A stretch of DNA of 64,000 bases from positions 248,001-312,000 of the forward strand of contig OY723308.1 of NCBI GenBank assembly GCA_963210315.1. Reading direction: 5' to 3'. The notes beneath the pieces were generated by a model, which searched no databases, was not told the DNA's origin, and was given only the letters and a program-made list of their open reading frames with translations. How positions within the stretch are numbered: position 1 is the first letter of the stretch; each line of letters begins with the position of its first letter. The position numbers and the translations under genes were made by a program. Below are positions 45,131-55,527 of the stretch, piece after piece. This DNA comes from Rhynchopus euleeides. Lineage: Eukaryota; Euglenozoa; Diplonemea; Diplonemida; Diplonemidae.

Positions 45131-47375
45131 TCGGGGTCTCTGCCTAGGGGGGGGGGGGGGTCGGAGGGAAGTGGGAGCCGTGAGGTGGGGGGTAGGGGGG
45201 CAGACCCCCATCAGAGATACGCACGAACAGCTATAATTCAACCTCTCTTCACACATCCTCCCAGATTTTCTTCGGCAATAAAAAAAGACCCCCCCCCTCG
45301 TTCCCCCCCCCCTCCCCCACTCCTTCATTTGCTGTGATTCTCTTTTGCTGGGGTTTCTCCACGCGGCTGTCCACCACTTTCTCATAACCCCCGCGGCTTG
45401 ATCTGGGTGCAAGCCTGCAGGGGCCTCTGCCCTGTCATTTTTTTTGACGGCAGTGCGTGTCTGCTTTGTTCACCCATCTGAGTTGCTCTGCAGACACAGG
45501 TGGGAAGGTGGGGTGGGGGGGAAAGGGTCGTGCGTGAGTTGAATAAGCGAGACGTGGTTTGGTGAGGGGAGGGGTGGATGGGCGTGGGTGTTGTGGGGGC
45601 GGGGGGGACAGTGCTCTTTGGGGGGAAGGGAGGGGTGCAGAGCGGAACGGGGAGTCCCTGAGACGAGGCTGTGGACGTGAGTCATGACACACCCGCAGCC
45701 GGCACAGTTGAAGGAAGTCGCTTTGCATTGGGGCTGTTCGTTCGGAGGTTGAACAGCGATTATTTTTTTTTGCATTGTGTGCACGTTCTGTTTTGAAATA
45801 GTTGCTGAGTGCGGAAGCGCAGCCACAGCCCCTAAAGAGCTGCCAGCTGCACTGCCCGCTGTTGCTATCTCTGACACCATGCCAAAACATTTGACGATCC
45901 CGCGCGCGCCACATTTGTGTTGTCGTGTTTGTCACTGTGAACTAGAATCGTGTTGTGGTGCCGTCGACCAAGCAGGTGAGGTGAGGTGAGTGAAAAATTG
46001 CGCGCGCGTTGTTCTGAATCGTCCGAACCCGGGGGGAAAAGAGTCCGGGTTTTGTTTGTGCGCCAAACACGAGAGGCACAGTGTGGTGTGGCTCCTGCAA
46101 AAAAGGGAGGGGGTGGTGGTGGCGTTGCTGTGACTCGGTGGCTTTTGAGGGTGGGTTGCTGTATCAAAACCGACACTTTCTGCTGTGACTAGAAATCTTT
46201 TTTTGGGAGATAAAAAAAAGATTTCAGGAGGTTTTGACACTTTGACCCGAGTCTTTTCAGCAAAAAAAAACACGTGCGTATCCCGAGAGAAAAGGAATGA
46301 AGATCACCCCCTAAGAAGACCTGGCACCGCGAAACCATTTTGAAGGACTCGAAGCTGTGACTCTGCCACAATCTTGTGACAGTCAGGCTCGGGAACGCGC
46401 AACGTATGGTATCTGAGAGACAGCACAGCAAGGCCTCCGCTAGGCACAAACTCTCCATTCTTGATACCGACCACCAGCCTAACGTGCACTAATGTCGCGA
46501 TGAGGTGGCGCCCGCCGTATTTTGTCTTTGCAATCTGTTTCGTTGCTTATAGTTTGCCAAAAAAACACGCGGTGTTTCATGTTTCGGCTTGATCTCCACA
46601 CAGCTTTGCTTGTCGAATAAATTTGAAAAATCGAGGGGGGGAAAAAAGGACGCTACCTGGTGTCGCTTCTCGCCACCATAACTACCCCTACCCCCCCCCA
46701 ACCCTGCCACCCCCACAGCTTTGTGTTGCAGGTGCCGAGCATCCAGGCAAATCCCACATTGCTGTAGAGAAACGCTCGGGCACGGCATGGAAGAGTCGAA
46801 TTGGGGTGTGAGATATCAGGAAAGGGTAGAGCGGACAAAACAACAGGCGGGTGAATGGGGGGTCGAGGTTGTGGGTTGCATAAGGGGAGGGAGGGGGCGG
46901 GGGGGGGGGGGGAAGGGGCGGGGGGATTGGAGACAACTTGGAGACGACGGCGGGAAGGGGAGGGGCGGAGGGAAGAGAGAGAGGGGGTGAGGCAGGTGCC
47001 CACCCCCCCCCCCCCACTTCCCCACATCCCGTCTGCACCACACACCCCATCTGCTGACATTCACAGCCGCGATGGGACAACGGGCCTGCCTCTGGCATAA
47101 GGGGCTGTGTCAAATCATGCAGGGACGCACAGCAGTCGACACACCCAAAAAGGCCCGGGGGTCGTGAAGCCGACCAAGAAAAATGCCGAAAAAATGCATT
47201 CTGTTGAAAACGCATGCCCCACTCCCTGTTCTCATGTGAGTGTGGTGGTGGCGGTGGGGTAAAGCCGAAAGATCCCCAAGTCTTTTCCTGAGTTTCTCTC
47301 CTGCTGTGTGGGGGGACTACGGCCGAACGTATCAAAAATAATCACATCTGAAGGAAGGGGGTGGGGGGGGGGGGG
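45131..47375. other. Intergenic, no gene supported
   Basis: G-runs near 45148-45160, 46898-46915 and 47355-47374, a GA-rich tract near 46970-46985, and mixed DNA. Open frames are low complexity. Confidence 0.5.
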
Positions 47376-47491
47376 TTTTGATCGTCGAGAGGGAATGGAA
47401 AAGTAAATCTCCCAGCACCTTCTCGCAATGTTAGTCCTTTTTGTAGTCACTACACCAGATATGTTGTACAAGGCAGATCAATGCACAACGG
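47376..47491. repeat. Dispersed two-module repeat, uninterrupted copy
   Basis: Module 1 (47376-47430) and module 2 (47431-47491) are directly adjacent. The copy at 12752-12977 has an extra 110 bp at this junction. Confidence 0.85.
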
Positions 47492-47800
47492 GAGAAGGGG
47501 GTGGGGGGGGGGGGGGGGAAGAGAAGAAGAAGAAGAAGAGCTGAACGGGGTACATCCGCCGAGAACACACACCAAACTCGCCTGCGCTGTGTGTGGTGTG
47601 TGTGTTGTGAGCACAAAACTCTCTCAAAAAAAACCGAGATACAAAAGATAACATCAAGGGATGGGAGCGTGGGGGGTTTTTCCTGGAACCAAGATAAGCG
47701 ATTGAATGTGCAGGCAGAAAGAAAGAAAAAAAAGACCGGCGTCTCGCAGTGGAGATCCGCGCCAAAGCAGGTGTAATCTTATTGTGTGCCTCTTTTTCCG

Positions 47801-47920
47801 CAGTGCAGATCACACAGAGGCAACCCCTGAGCTTGGTGCGATCTCGACTGCTCCACACGAGGTACTCTTCTTTGCTCAGTGGTGGCCCCACGGCAGGAAC
47901 TACTGTGTTCGCCTCCACTG
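47801..47920 (-). repeat. Two tandem CAGTGGAG...CACTG hairpin repeats
   Basis: On the - strand, 47920-47877 starts CAGTGGAGGCGA and ends CACTG, followed by AGCAAAGAAGAG. The next unit, 47856-47801, starts GTGGAGCAG and ends GATCTGCACTG. The tandem arrangement and strand are the same as at 9185-9360. Confidence 0.6.
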
Positions 47921-50129
47921 CCCTTCTACACAACCCCCCCCCCCCTCAGCCTCGGAGCCAGGGAGATTTCTGGGAGAGAGCACGTGGGATGGGGAGGGGA
48001 GGGGGAACGGCAACAGGTAAAACAGAAACACCGGGCCACATCAGATGGTGCCCCGGGGCACTGTGCTATATCCCGAACAATTTGAGCAGTCGCATGCTAA
48101 TCTGGCAGATTTTTTTTGCACCGCCTGGGTTTGCAAACGAGTGGGGGGGGTGGGTGGGGATGAGGGTGGAACCGAAGCGACACCAGCGATGTGCATTTGC
48201 GTGTGCCTTTTGCACGGAGAAGCCTTCTTCCTCACCGCAGATCGACAACGCTGAAGCCAAGGCGGGAGGGTGGGGTGGGTGCGGGGGCGTGGGGGGTGAC
48301 GTTGCCTGAACTCGGCCTGAACCCTCTTCATTTCGGCACTCACATCAAAAGACTTGATTTTGAGCGGTTGCAGAACGACGCGCGGCATGTATAGGTGTGC
48401 CGGCCGGCGAGGTGTAACCCGCCTTGCTGGGTATCAACATGTCACGAGATGTGTGTTTGACTTTGAGGCTCATGTTTGCCTTGACAGAAGAGTGCCTAAG
48501 GTTTTGAAAAGCTATCTCGTGTTCTGAAAAAAAAATGGGGGGCGGTGATGTGGGGGAGAGGGTAGTGATTCGTTAGAGCAATCGAAACGGGAGGGAAAGC
48601 CTGTTCTTCTTGTCTCAAGTGATGCGTGCATCTCAGCCACGGGGCGACTTGATTTAAGGCTTGTTGCAGGCCTTTCGCACCATGGCTGGTGACAACACGG
48701 TCTTGAGTGGGCGAGGCATGGCACATCGGCCGTGACTGGTTTCCTGACCAATGCACTGCCATTTGGCACCCAGTGCTGCAGGGGGGGTCGTTTTGATTCA
48801 ACTCTCGGCCCCAGCAGGCTGACAACATAATATTTACGCTTAAAACGCGATCCATATGTGTTGATTTCCCGATGGAGGAGGGTCTTCGGTACTCGACAGG
48901 TTTCGGCAATCTTTGACAGGTTTCTCCATAAAAACTGGATACAATGGACCAAAAATGCCCCCCGTCAGCACCCGGGACAAAGACCCTCCCCATGAATTCA
49001 TAAATAAATAAATAAATACCGGTAAGTAAGGGTAGTGGCATGGTAGGCGAAGGGCGGATGGTTAATTGCATCACAGAAATGCCACCCGGGATCTAGACTT
49101 GCTGTCAGCAGGCGAAAGACCAACTGATGATGAGGGAGGGGGGAAACAACGGTAAACCAAAGCGACATCAACCTTTCTGGTATCGATTCGGTTTCCGCAA
49201 ACTTATATTTCGACAAGTAAGGCGGTAGCCCGAAGCCCCCAGCCTTGGATTGATGCATAGCATCGGCAAAGCGAAAAAAAATAGATTGCTGCAGCACCCC
49301 CTGCTGCTGATAAAAAATCGATGCCGATACTCCGTTGTACCCACAAGGCAATTTGCAACCCACCGCTCCACGATCCATCACAAATTAAAGATGGTGCATC
49401 ATCCAACAACAAAAGGCTTGCCCCCACTAGCGGGGGAGGGAGACGGGGGGGGGCCGTCCTACAAACAAGCCGCCTCGGGTCTGTTGAAGTGCGGATGTAC
49501 CGAAAGTGGCTGCATGTCCTCACAGAACCTTGATGGCGACCTTGCAACGCTCATTAGAATAGGACGCACGGCCATCACAGGGGGTCGGTGGTGGGGTGGG
49601 GGTGTGTATATGGGTGTGATATTGCCAGGAAAAGGGGGGAAAAAGTCACACACTCCACCGGGGATAATGGGGCAAGAATCAGTGAAGAGAAAAAGTAGGG
49701 GAGGGGTGTGGGTATGATTCACTTCAGGAGAGTCGAAATGGCACACAGATGTGGAGCAGGCAAACGCAAGGTGTTTACTACACATGGCTTTTGGTACTCG
49801 GGCAAAAAAAAACTCGCGGAGAGATCGAGGGTGGGGGGCTTCGTATTCGCCTCACGAAAGGAGGGGGCGGGCCGTATTCACACTTGGAGGAGGGTGTCCG
49901 ATTGTCCCCCCCCCCCCCCCCCACCCCCCTGGAATTTGCAGATTTTTCTCAGAAATCCCCTGGAGGCAGGCACAGCGGGGTGGGGGCGACACAAAGGCAT
50001 GTCATTCGCCGTCGGTAGACACACACAGACACCCCTTTGAGATAACGTGCCATTTCACTGGCTGACGGCCGGCGTTTGCCTGCTAGGTCTTCAGGGGAGA
50101 GCAGCACGCTGCCAAACACTTGAGATAAC

Positions 50130-50168
<39 letters not shown>

Positions 50169-51260
50169 TGCAGGACGGGCTGGACTGGCCCTCTCTTGGA
50201 GTATGGCAAAAAAAAAAGAAAGACACGGTGAGCAATCAACTCGGATCACTTTTTCAGGAGTTGAACGAGAAGGAGAAGGGGCAAAGGGGAGCTGAGACTG
50301 AGTCTCAGCCAAGGTGGGGGGGAGGAGAGAGAGAGAGAGCGACGCACACGTCTTCAACAATTTGAAGTTCTCAGAACGGTAGTGCTTTTTGGCGGTATAT
50401 CTCGCAGCCTTTCAGCGAGAGGGAGGGTGCTGTCTTTTACGCCCACCGCATTGGTGTTGTTTGGTGTGGGTCGACTACCCTCCAGCCACACGTATAGAGT
50501 ACGACTGGGCTGTGGCGGGCACACGATGTGTGCCTCCTTCCTTTTTTGGAAGGAGTTGCTGAGAAGCACACTCAGAGGAGAGAATTACCGGGACCTGCAT
50601 TGCAGAACCACAAAACCACGCACGGCGGGACACACACACACACACCCCACCAATCAGAATCGATTTTTTGGCTTTGGCTGTCCCATCTACGGCCATCCCC
50701 CCTCCCCCCCTTCCCCACTGCATCGGGGCAATTTTCTTTGACGATAACGATCTCCAAAGAAAAAAACGCAGAAGATGGGTGGGTAGGAACGAGATGCGTT
50801 CCCCCCCTGTCGAACACACTGCCCACTCTCGCTGATGCGGCAGGGAGTGCCCGGGACGGCTTCAGGTTGACTGCGGGGCTGCGTGGGTTCGGGGGCGGGG
50901 GCGACGTCAGGCCGGGGGAGAAACGGGAAACAGCTAAAAAATATGAAGAATGCAGTCCAACCTACACAGCAGCGGGCGGACGCAGAGCGAGTGGTGGTGG
51001 GGGTATTATTGAGAGTTTAATGCGGGGGGGGGGGGGGGAGTAGTGAAGTAGAAGTAAAAGGAATCACAAGGATGTCCTCCTTTCACTCGTTATGCAGGTT
51101 GGGGGAGAGCGAGTGGGGGGCGGGGGGGATAAACAGTGGGCTGCTGGGCAACGCACAGGTGCAAGTGGAAGGTTTGGTGGGTGTGGGTGTGTGGCCTGAG
51201 TGATTTGTGCTGCGTGCGGTGCGGCGGCGAATTTGGGGATGTCTGCCATAAAACTTTTAA
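47921..51260. other. Intergenic, no confident gene
   Basis: Contains an ATAAATAAATAAATA tract near 49001-49017, GA tracts (50135-50160, 50320-50338), a C-run (49907-49922), an ACACACACACA tract (50631-50643) and a G-run (51025-51038). A short - strand frame from ATG 48388 (MPRVVLQPLKIKSFDV...) has gene-like text for ~29 residues and then turns low complexity; it may be a first exon but I cannot complete it. Confidence 0.45.
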
Positions 51261-52267
51261 CCCTTTACGGTCTAGGCACCCCTGACTTATTTTTAGTTTT
51301 GGGGGGGCACTTTTGTGACTTCGGTGAACCTGACGCGACCACGCAGAACAGAAATGTCAAGTACCATAGTGGGGCTATTTTGACTCGCGGAATCCACGAT
51401 TGCAAGAAATTTTGAAAAAATCCAAGCAGAAAATTCCTCAAATGGGCATCCTTTGTGCATCGCCCATGATGGCCTATTCCCCCCTCGAAAATCGGGGTGT
51501 CGGAATTTTCTCTCGAAAAAAATACGGGGTGGTGGTGAGTAGTGGTGGAAACAGGTGATAACTGTGACAGAATGAGCACAGTGGAATTCTAGATCGAAAG
51601 AATCGGTCAATTTGGTGGAGCAGAACACTCCTGAGTGCCACCTCGGACTTGCAAGCCCTGTGGGCCCTGCCTGGTCAACTCCCATCAGTGGGGTACGGGA
51701 TTTACGTACGGCCTTGCGGGTCAGTTCTTGGATTCCTTCTCATCAGCCCCAGGGTTCTCCATGATATTTTGAACAGCGGAATCCACCATCGCGAGAGATT
51801 CTGAAAAAGAATGAGCAGAAAATTCCTGAAGTGGGTCTCCTTTGTGCACCCCTCAAACATGCCTGACGTTCCCTCAAATTCGGGGGTGCTGGGAGGAGGC
51901 TGTTCCGTATCCGATGGTCGCGAAAATTGGCGGAACCACATGCAATATGTGACAGAATCGGCACAGCAGAATTCAAGATCACAAAAATTGGTCAATTTAG
52001 TGGAGTAGAACATCACCAGGAATTGTAGGTCATGGTGGGGTCCATGAGGTGGGGAAATCGACCAAAAATCTGACTTTTTGTGAAATTCTCTTTCAGAAAT
52101 AAAATATTCTCTGCTCCGCCTTTCTCGCCGAAACTGGTCGCATTTGATTCCGTTGTGCTCGAACATTTCGAGAATACAAAAATCGGTCAAAAAGTCGAAA
52201 ATTAAAGCCATTTACTCAGGGATGCTAGACATAACCGTACATATATGTACGGTCCGCTGGTAAAGGG
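51261..52267. mobile_element. piggyBac-like non-autonomous element (TTAA flanks, CCCTTTAC ends)
   Basis: The 1007-bp element starts CCCTTTAC and ends GTAAAGGG, with TTAA immediately outside both ends (51257-51260, 52268-52271), the standard target duplication of the piggyBac superfamily. The inverted ends continue with TCTAGGCACCCCTGA on the left and, complemented, TCTAGCATCCCTGA on the right. The right end has an extra ~29-bp palindromic piece (CCGTACATATATGTACGG). The interior is two diverged ~395-bp direct repeats (about 51361-51755 and 51756-52150). There is no transposase. Confidence 0.8.
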
Positions 52268-52639
52268 TTAAAAAAAACAGGCTATACGCACAACCCCTCC
52301 CCCCCCACTCACCTCATCGGTAAAAAAAACTAAAGGGGGGGGTGAGCCACAAATAGAGAGAGAGAGAGAGAGAGAGAAAAAAAAGCAGGGAAACGCCCCA
52401 AACAGCCCACCCACCACCACCCCCCCTCCAGGGGATGAACAAGGCAGGAGTGGCTTGCTGTTTTGTGGCACAAAACAGCAGGCCTTCTTCCATCACTGTA
52501 CTTTGTTCGCTGTCGGTCTCCGGGAGGAGCTTAGCCTTAGCAGAGGGATACCTGCCGATAAGCTCAGCTTCTTCCTGTGATGTGCCATATGGCTGCCGGG
52601 GGAGGGGGTGGGGAGGGCGGTGGGGTAGGGCCCCGGATG

Positions 52640-53335
52640 TACGGGAAAAAATTGTAATAAAAATTTTTCCGACCCCAAACAAGGATTCGCCCGTGTAGGG
52701 TAACAGCCCCAATTTTTCTGAAAAAATATCAAAAATTGGGCAACTAGACCCCATTTTGGGTGGTTTTCGGCTGAGAAACGTACCCTAGGCATCCCTGGGG
52801 CACATTGTGTACCATCCAGGGCCTCTACGACCAGTAGATGTGCGTTAAAATGCACATCTTTACCCAAAAATGTGGACCCTGCAACGATGTTGTAGGACCC
52901 TGCACACACCCTGCAACCGTGTTGTAGGCACCCTACAACCCTATAACCACCCAGAAACCACTGGGTATGCCCGAAAAGGGGTGGACGGGCCTGTTGGAAC
53001 AGGTTTTCGACACCGAATTGCCTAAATTCCGTCCAATTTTTTGAAAAAACTGTGAAAAATGGGGGATTCGCCCAGTGGGGTAAAAGTCCCAATTTCATGA
53101 AAAAATGTCAAAAATTGGGCAACTATACCCCATTTCGGGTGTTTTTCGGGTGAAAAACGTACCCTAGGCATCCCTGGGGTACATTGTATACCATCCAAGG
53201 CCTCTACGACCAGTAGAAGCACGTGAAAATGCGTAATTTTACCCAAGGAAAAGGACCCTGCAACGATGTTGTAGGTCCAATTTCATGAAAAAATGTCAAA
53301 AATTGGGCAACTATACCCCATTTTGGGTTTTTTTT
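52640..53335. repeat. Tandem array of ~380-bp diverged units
   Basis: The units share GGATTCGCCC ... GGGCAACTA ... GAAAAACGTACCCTAGGCAT ... CCATCC.AGGCCTCTACGACC. Copies run 52640-53008 and 53009-53276, with a third partial at 53277-53335. Another partial copy lies at 55226-55350, upstream of the zinc-finger ORF. Confidence 0.8.
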
Positions 53336-53344
53336 TCGCGTATC

Positions 53345-53511
53345 CGTCAGGTGGACCACCGGGTGGGGAGAGATCCGGTGTGAGGCACTTGGGTCCGTCC
53401 AGGTGGGCAGGGGGAACCTGGGGGCGGGGGGCCTCAAAACCCGTCTACCAGTGCCGCTTCTAATCTCGTCGGTCTTGTCCCAACCACCACCAGCCAGCCC
53501 AGAACGCCCTG
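53345..53511. repeat. 167-bp direct repeat, left copy
   Basis: Begins CGTCAGGTGGACCACCGGGT and ends CCCAGAACGCCCTG. I see no difference from 55361-55527. The pair brackets the zinc-finger ORF. Confidence 0.92.
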
Positions 53512-53650
53512 ACGCTGCGACCTCGTCGATTTTTCCGTTTCGCCCATCCGCCCAACTCCGCCAACCCAACCAGCCCTACCCTTTCTCCCAGTCAGGGCGG
53601 TACTCACACGAGCGGCAAAGCGCTGGGGGAGGGGGGGGGGGACATCAATA

Positions 53651-53723
53651 GGGGAGGGGAGGGGAGGGGAGGGGAGGGGAGGGGAGGGGAGGGGAGGGGA
53701 GGGGAGGGGAGGGGAGGGGAGGG
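53651..53723. repeat. (GGGGA)n pentanucleotide array
   Basis: About 14 GGGGA units, followed by long G-runs (53745-53754, 53876-53895). Strong G-quadruplex potential on the + strand. Confidence 0.95.
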
Positions 53724-53921
53724 GGGAGGAAGGGAGGGGAAGAAGGGGGGGGGGTTATGTTGTTTCTAACCCAGACCTGCTGTGCAGAGCCCGGGGGAGG
53801 GGGTGGCCAGCCCCTGTCTAACCATTCACAACGGCCACCTGCACACATCTATGAAAGGGGGGGGGGGAAGGTCCCGGGGGGGGGGGGGGGGGGGGTGGTG
53901 GGGGTGGGGACGCTGCTCCGC

Positions 53922-55220
53922 CTACTCGCCCCGCTCCACCTCCGTCTGCAGCTTGCGCATGTAGACGCGCAGGCTGACCCCCGGCTCCCTCGTCTGGTTC
54001 CCGGGCTCGGCCTGCGCGCCCCCTTGCAGGATGCGCGCCTGCAGCCACTCCGCCGCTACGTCACCTGCCACCCTGGGCGAGAGGGGGCAAAGGCCATAGC
54101 TGGGGTGGAAGCAGTGCCTCCACGCCTCGACGGTGCGGGGGATGGCTCCTCCCATCGAGACGCAGGGGGCCATGCCGCGGGCCCGCGCTACCACCCCCTC
54201 GGCCCAGACACGGGACGCCGCAAGCTCCTGCAGAGCGGGGATGTTCGCCGCGGGCGTCTCGTCGTCCCCGTAGGCGTCGATGGCCTGGAGGTCGTCCTCG
54301 GGCTCCCACACGTTCGCCGGGTCGTCGTCGAACTCCATGGGGCCCGCCGCGTCACCCTGACGCAGCTCCTCCAGGCGTCTCGAGGACGCGGCCGTCCGGC
54401 TGCGGCGCTGCCCGTCCCGGCGGGCCTGCGCGGCGTTGCGCATCATCGTCGCAGCAACCCCCTGGATCCCGCCAGCCCCACCGGGGGCTGTTCCGCCAGA
54501 GGTGCCAGAGGGGGCTGTGTTGAAGGTGTGGGAGCCTCCGCCCTGGCGGCGCCGCGCGGCCTGAGCGGGGCCAGACGGCTGGGCGCCTGCCGCCGTGACC
54601 GGAGCCGCAGAGGGCACACCAGAGGGGGCTGTGTTTGAGGTTTGGGAGCCTCCGCCCTGGTGGTTCTCTGTGGCCCCCGACCCCGACGGCGGGCACTCTG
54701 CATGTTGGGCCTGCCCCTGCATGGGGGCTGGGGCAGCCCGGGAGGCACTCTCCGCCGGGGGCACGCTGTGGCCGTGGGTCGCGGAGGGCGCACCAGAGGG
54801 GGCTGTGTTTGAGGTTTGGGAGCCTCCGCCCTGGTGCATCTCCACGTCCTGGCCAGGAGCGACCGGCTCCTCCGCCACTTCCTCCTTCACCCGCGTTGGA
54901 TGGTGCGCAGCCCCCGACGAGTCGTGCGGGGCACTCGGCTGCCTGGGCCCCATCGGCGTGTCGTGCATGCGGCTCGGGATGGGCTTCCGCCGGCGGGGGC
55001 GCGCTCGGGCGGACTCCAGGACCTCCCGCAGATCCGGGGTGACCGCGGGTTGCTCCGCAGGGTCTGGAGCGTCGACATCCACCGCCACCCGGTCAATGTA
55101 GCCTGGGCACCGCTCACCCCGCACTGCGCACGACGCGCACACTTTGCGCCAGCATCTGCCACACGCGTGATGCCTCGCGGAGCGGTCGAACGGGCGGCGG
55201 CACTTCTCGCACTCCTCCAC
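53922..55220 (-). CDS. Zinc-finger protein between direct repeats (element-encoded?)
   Basis: A 432-codon frame to the stop at 53922. The first listed codon at 55220 is GTG, and the frame upstream reaches a stop without an ATG, so the 5' end is missing or comes from a splice at AAAAAG/GTGGAG. The N-terminus CEKCRRPFDRSARHHACGRC, then WRKVCASC, is a C2-H-C2 type zinc module of FYVE/RING-like spacing. The middle has three copies of a GGGSQTSNTAPSG motif, at 54787-54840, 54610-54665 and 54485-54535. The acidic segment EFDDDPANVWEPEDDLQAID precedes a helical C-terminus. I do not recognise the family. Its place between identical 167-bp repeats suggests a mobile-element ORF such as a gag-like or accessory protein; a duplicated host gene is the alternative. 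Confidence 0.55.
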   Translation of the reverse strand: MEECEKCRRPFDRSARHHACGRCWRKVCASCAVRGERCPGYIDRVAVDVDAPDPAEQPAVTPDLREVLESARARPRRRKPIPSRMHDTPMGPRQPSAPHDSSGAAHHPTRVKEEVAEEPVAPGQDVEMHQGGGSQTSNTAPSGAPSATHGHSVPPAESASRAAPAPMQGQAQHAECPPSGSGATENHQGGGSQTSNTAPSGVPSAAPVTAAGAQPSGPAQAARRRQGGGSHTFNTAPSGTSGGTAPGGAGGIQGVAATMMRNAAQARRDGQRRSRTAASSRRLEELRQGDAAGPMEFDDDPANVWEPEDDLQAIDAYGDDETPAANIPALQELAASRVWAEGVVARARGMAPCVSMGGAIPRTVEAWRHCFHPSYGLCPLSPRVAGDVAAEWLQARILQGGAQAEPGNQTREPGVSLRVYMRKLQTEVERGE

Positions 55221-55360
55221 CTTTTTGGGTGGGTTTCGGGTGAAAAACGTACCCTAGGCATCCCTGGGGCACATTGTATACCATCCAGGGCCTCTAGGAC
55301 CAGCAGAGGTGCGTTAAATGCACATTTTTACCCAAAAATGACCCTGCAACCACCCTGCAC

Positions 55361-55527
55361 CGTCAGGTGGACCACCGGGTGGGGAGAGATCCGGTGTGAG
55401 GCACTTGGGTCCGTCCAGGTGGGCAGGGGGAACCTGGGGGCGGGGGGCCTCAAAACCCGTCTACCAGTGCCGCTTCTAATCTCGTCGGTCTTGTCCCAAC
55501 CACCACCAGCCAGCCCAGAACGCCCTG
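55361..55527. repeat. 167-bp direct repeat, right copy
   Basis: Identical as far as I can read to 53345-53511. It lies 140 bp upstream of the zinc-finger ORF start, in the same orientation as the left copy. Confidence 0.92.

Noticed and set aside
51702..52211. 169-codon - strand frame in the piggyBac-like element
   Set aside because: Partly repeated in the diverged internal duplication (DLEF-CA-SVT), lacks transposase motifs and is broken in the other repeat; treated as noncoding.
53345..55527. Classical LTR retrotransposon
   Set aside because: The 167-bp repeats lack TG...CA ends, no target duplication or primer-binding site is evident, and no protease, RT or integrase lies between them.
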